This document shows positions 1 to 5,847 of a stretch of 9,079 nucleotides of DNA, piece by piece (position 1 is the first letter of the stretch; each line of letters starts with the position of its first letter). Below the pieces are notes generated by a model. The model searched no databases. It was not told the origin of the DNA and was given only the letters and a program-made list of their open reading frames with translations. Origin of the DNA: Planctomycetota bacterium (GTDB lineage: Bacteria; Planctomycetota; Phycisphaerae; Sedimentisphaerales; Anaerohalosphaeraceae). The position numbers were made by a program, and so were the translations under genes. The stretch spans positions 1 to 9,079 of the forward strand of contig JAGHBX010000171.1 of the NCBI GenBank assembly GCA_021160785.1, written 5' to 3'.

Positions 1-411
1 AGTCAAGACGAGAAATACCGTGCAGTCTCAAAACTCACCACAGGAATACTTACAGTTATTGGATGTGTTGTCATGGTTATCGTAGTGAACCGTGTAATTT
101 CTGATCTGCGGAACCTGCAAAGTTGGGATACTTTCAGGAGTATTATGCTGGCTCCATCTCTCTCTATGCTCCTTACGCCATTCATCTACGTTGTGGTGTT
201 GGTCTCAAAGTATGAACTTGTGTTTATGAGACTTAGCTTTGGTATAAAAAAAAGTAAGAGATTGAAAAGGTACGCACGACGTCGCATAATCATGCATGCA
301 AGGCTCAACCTGAAGCGGGTTCAGTATCTTCTCACAAGCCATCCGGTTGATCTCATGCAAATTCAGAACGAAACCGACGTTGAACGCTTATTTGAAAATA
401 ATACAAGATAA
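1..411 (+). CDS. Membrane protein of unknown function, C-terminal part (5' end outside window)
   Basis: The reading frame is open from the first base to the TAA at 409-411, so the gene begins upstream; the ATG at 73 is probably internal. The visible 136 residues contain two hydrophobic segments, about residues 14-30 (LTVIGCVVMVIVV region) and 50-67 (APSLSMLLTPFIYVVVLV region). A strongly basic stretch follows (KKSKRLKRYARRR, about 80-92), then a soluble tail. By the positive-inside rule the basic stretch should be cytoplasmic, giving a C-terminus inside the cell. I do not recognise the family and assign no function. Codon and base use is clearly more AT-rich than in the his genes or the sulfatase downstream, which could mean recent transfer, but the segment is short. 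Confidence is high that it is coding and low for anything else. Confidence 0.6.
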   Translation, partial: SQDEKYRAVSKLTTGILTVIGCVVMVIVVNRVISDLRNLQSWDTFRSIMLAPSLSMLLTPFIYVVVLVSKYELVFMRLSFGIKKSKRLKRYARRRIIMHARLNLKRVQYLLTSHPVDLMQIQNETDVERLFENNTR

Positions 412-481
412 TTAAAGGTACTTTGGTACGGTTTCAGGGGCTGGCGTATGGGTTGTTTGACAACATTGTGTTCAGATTTGC

Positions 482-486
482 GGGAG
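482..486 (+). promoter_or_regulatory. Ribosome binding site that sets the start of the zinc-ribbon gene
   Basis: GGGAG lies 8 bases before the ATG at 495. The longer reading frame could begin at a TTG at 423, but no comparable Shine-Dalgarno sequence precedes that codon, so 495 is preferred. Confidence 0.5.
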
Positions 487-494
487 CGAACGAA

Positions 495-1022
495 ATGATA
501 CCGTTACCGAATCATCTGGCGGATTGTGTGGTCGTCGATACAGACCGGAGTGATAAGTTCACGCTTGCGGCGACAGTAAAATGCCTGTGTGGGGGCGAGA
601 GTTTTCATCTTCTGTATCCGGGACAGACTCATGAGTATAGGGGTCGGCCGATACCGTGCACGGCGCAAATAGCGGAAAACTTCTTCTTTCTAATCAAGGC
701 AGCATGTGTCGATTGCGGCGCCGAACACCTGCTGTTCGACAAGGACTTTCACGGATGGGACGGATACGTTTGCCGTGATCCGCGAAAGGCGGCTTTGCCT
801 CGTCCTGAGCTTGTCCAGTGGAAGTGCCTTTCTTGCGGAGGCACCAGACACACCGCTAAAGTGGGAGTCCAATCACAGGGCAAGGAGGACTTTATTGAAG
901 AATGCGAAGGAGAATTTCCAACCGAAAGATGGGTGGACGGATTTGAGTGGTTCAGTATGTCTATCGCCTGTAAGGACTGCGGCGCAGAAACAGAGGCATG
1001 GGTATCATACGAAACGATGTAG
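495..1022 (+). CDS. Small hypothetical protein with two tandem zinc ribbons
   Basis: A 175-residue soluble protein with four cysteine knuckles: C30-x-C32, C71-x2-C74, C111-x2-C114 and C159-x2-C162. They read as two zinc ribbons, each with a first knuckle followed by GG and a second in the form ACxDCGAE, separated by about 40-45 residues. The halves (KCLCGGESFH...AACVDCGAEH and KCLSCGGTRH...IACKDCGAET) look like an internal duplication. There is no signal peptide or membrane segment, so it is probably cytoplasmic. Highly ordered stretches such as YPGQTHEY and LLFDKDFHGWDGYVC suggest a conserved family, but I cannot name it or give a function; nucleic-acid or protein binding through zinc ribbons is only inference. 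The ATG at 495 is chosen over the upstream TTG at 423 for its GGGAG site. It stands alone, 83 bases after the partial membrane gene. Confidence 0.8.
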   Translation: MIPLPNHLADCVVVDTDRSDKFTLAATVKCLCGGESFHLLYPGQTHEYRGRPIPCTAQIAENFFFLIKAACVDCGAEHLLFDKDFHGWDGYVCRDPRKAALPRPELVQWKCLSCGGTRHTAKVGVQSQGKEDFIEECEGEFPTERWVDGFEWFSMSIACKDCGAETEAWVSYETM

Positions 1023-1033
1023 CTTCGTTCTGG

Positions 1034-1053
1034 ATCCCCGCTTTCGCGGGGAT
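1034..1053. repeat. Extragenic palindromic repeat, possible weak terminator
   Basis: A perfect 8-bp inverted repeat ATCCCCGC / GCGGGGAT with a TTTC loop lies between two convergent genes (stop at 1022, opposite stop at 1092). With its flanks (CTGG before, GACA after) it resembles the widespread dispersed hairpins that translate as fragments like 'PAKAGIQ' in many bacterial genomes, similar in design to the ATTCCC-N8-GGGAAT repeats of Neisseria. A T-run at 1065-1070 follows on the plus strand, but 11 bases after the stem, so it is a poor fit to a standard intrinsic terminator. Copy number elsewhere cannot be judged from one window. Confidence 0.6.
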
Positions 1054-1091
1054 GACATCGGGTATTTTTTCTTTCCGCAACAGAAACCAAG

Positions 1092-3146
1092 TTAGATACC
1101 GTCGTTGAGTTCGTGCTGGATGGGGGCTTGGGTTGTGTTTGCTGTCATTGCGCGGTAGAAGCACCAGCTTAGGCCTAATATGATCAGCAGGAGGACGACG
1201 CTTAGAATGATGTAGGGTACGGCGCCCAGGGTATCTGCGACGATTTTTTCTTGCTTTGATGCGCCGGCCTTTGAGGTGAGGCGGATCAGTGTGATTGCGA
1301 GAAACGCGCTTATGTCCAGGGTTGCTATGATGCCGGCCCAGCGGGCGAACGGCGATGGACGATTCGGATGGGCACTATGCCTTTCGACGACAACAGTGCT
1401 CACGACCAAAGCGCCCAGAGCCAGGGCCAACGACTGCCAGAGCAGGTACTGACCGAATCGGTCGGGTATGTTTTCAACTGAAATCAGGATAATAACCATT
1501 GCTGTTGAAATCAACGCCATGATTAATGCGAATGCGCCGGCCGACTTGCCCCCGCAACTCACAGGATTGAGCGAATCGGCTGCGGCTTCGGTATTTTTGC
1601 CTCGGGCGGGATTCTTTATCAGGCTCATGAGAATTGAGATGACGGGCACGATTCCAACAACGCCTGCGCCGACACAGTTGTAGACGTTCCAGTCGCCTGT
1701 ATTCGGGTTTCGCAGGAAACCTTCGGCGGCGGTGAAGTCATCGAACATACTCCACATCCACAGCGTGCCCAATACAACCGGAATAAAGATGCGGATCGAA
1801 TAACTCCACCAGCGTCCCAGATGCCAGTCGCTGCGTTCGTTGGCATGGGTGCGAAGCGTTTCGATATTGTAGAGCCAGCCTAACACGGCGCACTCGAGAA
1901 GTCCGAGAAACGCTATTCCCCATGTGCCGTTGATAAAGCCGTCGATCGTGTCGAGCCAGCCGAGCCCGCTGCGCGTGACATATATGAGACCCATCGCCAG
2001 CCCGACAAGGCTCATCAAGGGCAGCACAAGCCATCTGGGCCAGCCTGTTTTGTCGACGACGCCGGCCAATACCGACTCGGTAATCGAAAAGCCGGAATCG
2101 ATCCCCAACGTAATCAGCGTAAAGAAAAACAGAATACTCCACCAGGCCGCACCGGGCAGTTGCGCCAGCGCATAAGGAAACGCCACAAAAGCCAGCCCCG
2201 GTCCGCCGGCAACGACTTTGTCCACTCCAACTTCGCTGCCCGTTTGAGATGTTGCAAAGGCCATCGCGCCTAATGTCGAGAAGATCGCCAGGCCTGCTAC
2301 GAAACTTGTGGCAAAATCCGCCAACCCGATGATCGCGGCGTTGTTGTTGATGTCGCTTTTGCGGTGAAGAAAACTGGCGTAAGTCAGCATCACGCCAAAT
2401 GCAAGACTCAGCGAAAAGAATACCTGTCCGAAGGCAAACCGCCAGGTTGTGGGCCTGGCTAATTGCGACCAGTCGGGATCGAGATAATAAACCAGCCCCT
2501 TCATACTGCCCGGCAGGGTCAGGCCGCGAACCGTCAGGATCGCAAGGATCAGCCACGGCAGCGGGACCGTGAGCCACACAATCTTGCCCACCATGTTAAC
2601 GCCCTTGCAAATGCACAGGTACAGCAGAATCCACGTGATGATCAGGGGGATTACGATATTCATCTGGAACGGGCCCCACGGCTGCCCCTTGGTCAGGTAC
2701 GTATCGAAAAAGAAATTCTTGGCGTTCTCGACGCCGGCTGCACCAAGGCCAGCCCACGGCAGCGGCGTGCCGTGAATGATCGATTGAAAACTGTAGCCCA
2801 TGAAGCTGATGCAATAAGCCAGGATCACCGGGTAGTAGGTGATAATCACAAAGCCCAGAAGTATACCCCACCAGCCGATAAACTCATGTCGCTTATGCGT
2901 CTGCGCAAATGCATCCGGCGCCGCCCGCTGGGTAAAGTGGCCGAGGCTGAATTCCAGGATCAGCATGGGTATGCCCACGCAGAACATCGCGGCGATATAC
3001 GGAACGAGAAACGCCCCGCCGCCGTAAGAATAGAGCTTATACGGAAAGCCCCACAGGTTGCCTAATCCGACCGCAGAACCCACCGCGGCCAGAACAAAAC
3101 CGCCCCGCGTACCCCAGTTTTCACGCTTTTCTTCAAGCATCTCCAT
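1092..3146 (-). CDS. NSS-family sodium-dependent symporter with C-terminal four-helix extension
   Basis: Secondary transporter of the neurotransmitter:sodium symporter (LeuT/SLC6) family, 684 residues, in the cytoplasmic membrane; members move amino acids or related amines with Na+. Core motifs: unwound TM1 AVGSAVGLGNLWGFPY (residues 21-36), GGGAFLVPY (TM2, ~42-50), paired Tyr 104-105 in TM3, FGQVFFSLSLAFG in TM6 (239-251), TSFVAGLAIF in TM7 (280-289) and TLGIDS in TM8 (346-351). The last resembles animal SLC6 carriers more than LeuT. By LeuT numbering, Arg30 is Gly33 here and Asp404 is Gly403. Length exceeds LeuT (about 515) because four predicted helices (~536-557, 567-587, 604-624, 641-664) follow TM12. 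The start at 3146 is chosen for its AAAGGGA site and because the longer frame would start at 3182, at or before the predicted transcription start. Its promoter is overlapped by a dyad. Substrate unknown. Confidence 0.93.
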   Translation of the reverse strand: MEMLEEKRENWGTRGGFVLAAVGSAVGLGNLWGFPYKLYSYGGGAFLVPYIAAMFCVGIPMLILEFSLGHFTQRAAPDAFAQTHKRHEFIGWWGILLGFVIITYYPVILAYCISFMGYSFQSIIHGTPLPWAGLGAAGVENAKNFFFDTYLTKGQPWGPFQMNIVIPLIITWILLYLCICKGVNMVGKIVWLTVPLPWLILAILTVRGLTLPGSMKGLVYYLDPDWSQLARPTTWRFAFGQVFFSLSLAFGVMLTYASFLHRKSDINNNAAIIGLADFATSFVAGLAIFSTLGAMAFATSQTGSEVGVDKVVAGGPGLAFVAFPYALAQLPGAAWWSILFFFTLITLGIDSGFSITESVLAGVVDKTGWPRWLVLPLMSLVGLAMGLIYVTRSGLGWLDTIDGFINGTWGIAFLGLLECAVLGWLYNIETLRTHANERSDWHLGRWWSYSIRIFIPVVLGTLWMWSMFDDFTAAEGFLRNPNTGDWNVYNCVGAGVVGIVPVISILMSLIKNPARGKNTEAAADSLNPVSCGGKSAGAFALIMALISTAMVIILISVENIPDRFGQYLLWQSLALALGALVVSTVVVERHSAHPNRPSPFARWAGIIATLDISAFLAITLIRLTSKAGASKQEKIVADTLGAVPYIILSVVLLLIILGLSWCFYRAMTANTTQAPIQHELNDGI

Positions 3147-3153
3147 ACAACAA

Positions 3154-3160
3154 TCCCTTT
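3154..3160 (-). promoter_or_regulatory. Ribosome binding site of the NSS symporter
   Basis: On the minus strand AAAGGGA ends 7 bases before the ATG at 3146. It decides this start over the upstream in-frame ATG at 3182, which has no such site and lies between the predicted -10 box and transcription start. Confidence 0.6.
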
Positions 3161-3171
3161 CAATGACGCGA

Positions 3172-3200
3172 TTTGCCGCCATCTAATAGTAAGCGGCAAA
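3172..3200. promoter_or_regulatory. Candidate operator: 8-bp inverted repeat flanking the symporter -10 box
   Basis: TTTGCCGC at 3172-3179 and GCGGCAAA at 3193-3200 are perfect inverted arms separated by 13 bases, with arm centres 21 bases apart (two helical turns). The predicted -10 box of the symporter promoter (3186-3191) lies inside the gap. Only one arm would be in the transcript, so this fits a protein-binding dyad rather than an RNA hairpin. The regulator is unknown and none is encoded next to it. Confidence 0.5.
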
Positions 3201-3214
3201 CAGCAATTCGTCAA
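3186..3214 (-). promoter_or_regulatory. Predicted sigma70-type promoter of the NSS symporter
   Basis: Read on the minus strand: -35 TTGACG (3214-3209, 5 of 6 consensus), 17-base spacer, -10 TACTAT (3191-3186, 4 of 6). It predicts transcription from about 3179 and a leader of about 33 bases to the ATG at 3146. A second small palindrome, CAATT-N4-AATTG (3204-3217), covers the -35 box. Confidence 0.6.
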
Positions 3215-3262
3215 TTGAAAACCCTTTCGTACACCCATCCGAAATTCCTGTCATTATTCCAA

Positions 3263-3291
3263 TTGACACGTAAGCATGGTTGTTTTATGAT
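3263..3291 (+). promoter_or_regulatory. Predicted strong sigma70-type promoter of mntA-hepT
   Basis: TTGACA (3263-3268, 6 of 6 consensus), exactly 17 bases, then TATGAT (3286-3291, 5 of 6). Transcription would start near 3298, leaving a leader of about 75 bases before the mntA ATG at 3374. The -35 boxes of this and the divergent symporter promoter are 48 bases apart. The leader carries a short hairpin at 3315-3331. Confidence 0.65.
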
Positions 3292-3314
3292 GTTGCAGAA
3301 TGAGGGTGGATCGA

Positions 3315-3331
3315 AGCGGGCTTTGTCCGCT
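3315..3331 (+). other. Short hairpin in the mntA leader
   Basis: AGCGG (3315-3319) pairs with CCGCT (3327-3331), extendable by one G-U pair, around a CTTTG loop. It lies in the predicted untranslated leader between the promoter and mntA. A role as operator or RNA element is possible but not shown by the sequence. Confidence 0.3.
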
Positions 3332-3373
3332 GAGCCGGATTGCAAACAGGGCGTTGGGTTACGAGTAATAGAG

Positions 3374-3685
3374 ATGGTCAAGCTGATTGAAGACAAGCGG
3401 AAGGAACTGGTTAGCCTCTGCCAAAAGTACAGGGTAGAGCGTCTGGAGTTGTTCGGCTCGGCCCTGACAGGTGAGAATTTCGATATAGAAAAAAGCGATA
3501 TCGATTTTCTGGTCGAGTTTCTGCCCCTTGAGCCGGGTGAAAGCGCGCACGCCTACTTCGGGTTGCTTGAGGGCCTCCGGAGTTTGTTCCAGCGAAATGT
3601 TGATTTGGTGATGACTCTCGCCATAAAAAATCGCTATTTTCTCGAGTCAATTAATCAAAACAGGAAAGTTCTTTATGCAGCTTAG
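3374..3685 (+). CDS. mntA: MntA-type minimal nucleotidyltransferase, antitoxin of HepT
   Basis: A 103-residue minimal nucleotidyltransferase of the polymerase-beta superfamily. In studied MntA-HepT pairs this enzyme blocks the HepT toxin by transferring AMP groups from ATP onto a HepT tyrosine. The nucleotide-binding and metal motifs are visible: LFGS (26-29), then SDIDF with D42 and D44, and a third acidic position D77 in RNVDLV. Spacing between GS and DxD is 12 residues rather than the usual 10, with an insertion around NFDIE. The ATG at 3374 is chosen because the longer frame's next ATG (3287) sits inside the -10 box of a near-consensus promoter, and homologues begin close to MVKLIEDKRKEL. 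Its Shine-Dalgarno is weak (ACGAG at 3361-3365). It overlaps hepT by 11 bases, so the two are translationally coupled. Confidence 0.9.
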   Translation: MVKLIEDKRKELVSLCQKYRVERLELFGSALTGENFDIEKSDIDFLVEFLPLEPGESAHAYFGLLEGLRSLFQRNVDLVMTLAIKNRYFLESINQNRKVLYAA

Positions 3686-4013
3686 GTCAAAGAAATACCT
3701 TGAAGATATCAGGATGGCTGTGGATGCCATTTCTGAATTTACAGATGGCAAGACCGTCGGTGATTATGACGAAGATCATTTGCTGAGATCCGCTGTCGAG
3801 CGTCAGTTTGTGATCATAGGAGAAGCACTGAATTGTCTTGCCTACGAAGATTTGCCGACGGCCGAAAGAATTAGCGATTACCGCCGGATCATAGATTTTC
3901 GCAATGTTCTTGTTCACGGCTATGACATTGTGGACGACTTTGTCGTTTGGGATATAGTGGCAAAAAAACTGCCGGTGCTCGGCGAGGAGGTCAGAGAACT
4001 TCTGGGCGAGTGA
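3675..4013 (+). CDS. hepT: HepT-type HEPN ribonuclease toxin
   Basis: A 112-residue all-helical HEPN-domain protein (DUF86 family), partner of the nucleotidyltransferase just upstream. HepT toxins cleave RNA through the R-x4-H motif, and the tyrosine of R-x4-H-x-Y is the residue modified by MntA. Here the motif is complete: R76-N-V-L-V-H81-G-Y83 within the segment DFRNVLVHGYD. N-terminal RSKKYLEDI and the ERQFVIIGEAL helix (42-52) are typical of the family. With toxin and antitoxin catalytic residues intact, the pair is probably functional. The start overlaps the end of mntA by 11 bases in another frame. It is followed after 45 bases by hisH, so transcription may continue into the histidine genes. 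Confidence 0.92.
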   Translation: MQLRSKKYLEDIRMAVDAISEFTDGKTVGDYDEDHLLRSAVERQFVIIGEALNCLAYEDLPTAERISDYRRIIDFRNVLVHGYDIVDDFVVWDIVAKKLPVLGEEVRELLGE

Positions 4014-4058
4014 CGCGTTTCCTGGAAAGTTGCTGCGTTCGCAGAGGTGTTTTAACAC

Positions 4059-4676
4059 ATGATAGTTGTGATTGATTATAATGTTGGTAATGTCAAGAGT
4101 GTTCGCAATGCTCTTGATTATCTTGGGCTTGAGGATAAGCTTTCGGCCGATGCCGGGGATATCGAACGCGCCGACGGGATTATTCTGCCCGGTGTTGCGG
4201 CGTTTGGTTATGCGATCAAGGCGCTGGGCGACACGGCCGAGGTGGTTAAGGACGTGGCGCGGGCGGGCAAGCCTGTCCTGGGGATTTGTGTGGGTTTTCA
4301 GTTGCTGTTTGACCGCAGTTGCGAGATGGGCGAGCACGAGGGATTAGGGCTTGTCGCAGGCGATGTCAGGCCGATACCGCCGGGGCGGACGATTCCGCAC
4401 ATGGGTTGGAACGCGGTGCAGCCCGCCGAGGGAATGGTCCTTTTTGACGGCCTGCAGGATGACGAGCACTTCTATTTCGCCCATTCGTACCAGGCGCACG
4501 TTACCGATGCGGATGCAAAGGTCGCATACGCCGACTATGGGATCGACATCGCCGCGTCCGTGCAGAAGGACAATATCTTCGGCGTGCAGTTTCACCCGGA
4601 AAAAAGCAGCAAAGCGGGATTGAGCGTCTTGCGCAACTTTGACAGAATCTGCAGGAACGGAGCCAACCGATGCTGA
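4059..4676 (+). CDS. hisH: Imidazole glycerol phosphate synthase, glutaminase subunit HisH
   Basis: Class I glutamine amidotransferase subunit (205 residues, normal length) that hydrolyses glutamine and channels ammonia to HisF in histidine biosynthesis. Triad residues are visible: nucleophile C77 in GICVGFQLLF, H179 and E181 in VQFHPEKS. Other family marks are IDYNVGN near the N-terminus, PHMGWN (113-118) and FYFAHSY (138-144). The oxyanion strand, normally PGVG, reads PGVA (44-47), and the nucleophile elbow has V and F where L and M are common. The ATG at 4059 has a good GAGGTG site (4044-4049). hisH ends 7 bases inside hisF, so the two subunits are translationally coupled. No separate promoter was found in the 45 bases after hepT. 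Confidence 0.97.
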   Translation: MIVVIDYNVGNVKSVRNALDYLGLEDKLSADAGDIERADGIILPGVAAFGYAIKALGDTAEVVKDVARAGKPVLGICVGFQLLFDRSCEMGEHEGLGLVAGDVRPIPPGRTIPHMGWNAVQPAEGMVLFDGLQDDEHFYFAHSYQAHVTDADAKVAYADYGIDIAASVQKDNIFGVQFHPEKSSKAGLSVLRNFDRICRNGANRC

Positions 4677-5440
4677 CCAAGCGAATCATCCCCTGCCTGG
4701 ATGTTAAAGATAATCGTGTTGTGAAGGGCATTAATTTTCTGAATCTGCGCGATGCCGGTGATCCGGTCGAGTTGGGCGCGCGATACAGCGACGAAGGCGC
4801 CGACGAACTGGTATTCCTCGATATCACGGCGACGATACGCTCCCGGAAGACCATCGTCGATCTCGTCGGGCATGTGGCCGAGAAGGTCTTCATACCGTTT
4901 ACAGTCGGCGGGGGCATAAGGACAGCCGATGAAATTGACACCCTGCTTCGCGCCGGCGCCGACAAATGCTCGATCAATACGGCGGCGGTTTTGAACCCCG
5001 AAATTATCGCCGAATCCGCCGAGCGGTTCGGCTGCCAGTGTGTGGTATTGGCCATCGACGCCAGACGTACGCCGGGCAAAAAGAACAAGTGGCATGTGAC
5101 GGTCAAGGCGGGCTCGGAGCCCACCGATATCGACGCGGTGGAATGGGCGGCAAGAGCCGAAAAACTCGGGGCCGGCGAAATCCTCCTTACATCCATGGAT
5201 GCCGACGGCACAAAGGCCGGCTATGATATCGAACTGACCGCAGCCGTAGCCGATGCGGTTACCATCCCCGTCATCGCTTCCGGAGGCGCCGGCACGCTGA
5301 ACAGTCTTGCCGAGGTGCTCAAGCGGGGCAAAGCGGATGCGGTGTTGGCTGCGTCGATTTTTCACTACAGTGAGTACAGCATCAGGCAGGTAAAGGACTA
5401 TCTGGCAGAGAAAGGGATCCCCGTCAGGCCGGTATCTTAA
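4670..5440 (+). CDS. hisF: Imidazole glycerol phosphate synthase, cyclase subunit HisF
   Basis: A (beta/alpha)8-barrel cyclase of 256 residues, normal length. With ammonia from HisH it converts PRFAR to imidazole glycerol phosphate and AICAR, linking histidine and purine synthesis. Catalytic aspartates fall at the standard positions: D11 in PCLDV and D130 in LAIDARR. Phosphate-binding loops are present: TVGGGIRT (78-85), a SINTAAV segment (101-107) and ASGGAG (203-208). TSMDADGTKAGYD (174-186) is also typical. The ATG overlaps the 3' end of hisH by 7 bases. Its TAA shares one base with the next gene's ATG (TAATG at 5438-5442). The remaining his genes are not in this window. Confidence 0.98.
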   Translation: MLTKRIIPCLDVKDNRVVKGINFLNLRDAGDPVELGARYSDEGADELVFLDITATIRSRKTIVDLVGHVAEKVFIPFTVGGGIRTADEIDTLLRAGADKCSINTAAVLNPEIIAESAERFGCQCVVLAIDARRTPGKKNKWHVTVKAGSEPTDIDAVEWAARAEKLGAGEILLTSMDADGTKAGYDIELTAAVADAVTIPVIASGGAGTLNSLAEVLKRGKADAVLAASIFHYSEYSIRQVKDYLAEKGIPVRPVS

Positions 5441-5847
5441 TGAGCAATCTCTTCAACGCCATAATACTTTTTGTATGTATCGTAATCATGGTTGGCGCGT
5501 TTGCATTTACGCTTGATGAGGTGGGGCTGTATCTCTTTGGGCTCAAGTGGCCTTTGCACTGTCTGCTTAACCATCTTTTCGGCATCAAATGCGCTTTGTG
5601 CGGGATGACACGGTCGTTTACCGCCATGGCCGACGGCGATTTGGCAGGCGCCTTTGCGTATCACCGGCTGGGGCCTGTGCTTTTTTTTCTTGTGCTTTTC
5701 CAGATTCCCTATAGAATATGGGCGTTGGCGGCGAGCCCGAAAAAAGTCGGCAAACGATTCAGACGCATTCATGCGGGCCTGGTCGCCCTTGTTTTGACGG
5801 CTGTTATGGTTAACTGGCTGATCTACCTGGGAGGACGTTTATTATGA
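5440..5847 (+). CDS. DUF2752-type small membrane protein
   Basis: A 135-residue integral membrane protein. It has an N-terminal helix (~6-24), a central CALCGMTRSF motif (51-60) before a GDLAGAF segment, a helix at ~78-95 (GPVLFFLVLFQIPYRIWAL), a basic loop (KKVGKRFRR) and a C-terminal helix (~112-131). The CxxCGxTR signature followed by a small-residue G-x-x-x-A-F stretch is characteristic of the DUF2752 family, whose function is unknown; the paired cysteines could bind metal or be redox-active, but nothing here shows that. The ATG shares its first base with the hisF stop codon and the gene ends in a 4-base ATGA overlap with the next one, so its translation is coupled on both sides. Confidence 0.85.
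   Translation: MSNLFNAIILFVCIVIMVGAFAFTLDEVGLYLFGLKWPLHCLLNHLFGIKCALCGMTRSFTAMADGDLAGAFAYHRLGPVLFFLVLFQIPYRIWALAASPKKVGKRFRRIHAGLVALVLTAVMVNWLIYLGGRLL

Noticed and set aside
749..1164. Minus-strand frames containing a 'PAKAGIQ'-like peptide
   Set aside because: The peptide is the translation of the palindromic repeat at 1034-1053 and the rest is antisense to the zinc-ribbon gene.
2463..3065. Plus-strand frame of 200 codons opposite the symporter
   Set aside because: It lies wholly antisense to the well-supported NSS gene and its translation has low-complexity polar content without any recognisable domain.
3147..3182. Upstream in-frame start of the symporter at 3182
   Set aside because: It would lie at or before the predicted transcription start and has no Shine-Dalgarno, whereas 3146 has AAAGGGA at good spacing.
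3287..3373. N-terminal extension of MntA from the ATG at 3287 or an earlier codon
   Set aside because: That ATG is inside the -10 box of a near-consensus promoter and the added residues do not look like the nucleotidyltransferase fold.
4047..4058. Small palindrome GTGTT-TT-AACAC before hisH as an operator or attenuator
   Set aside because: A two-base loop is too tight for an RNA hairpin and it overlaps the ribosome site; no histidine-rich leader peptide or terminator was seen, so histidine attenuation is not supported.
3687..4337. Minus-strand frame of 216 codons over hepT and hisH
   Set aside because: It is antisense to two confidently identified genes and spans their junction, with no family features.
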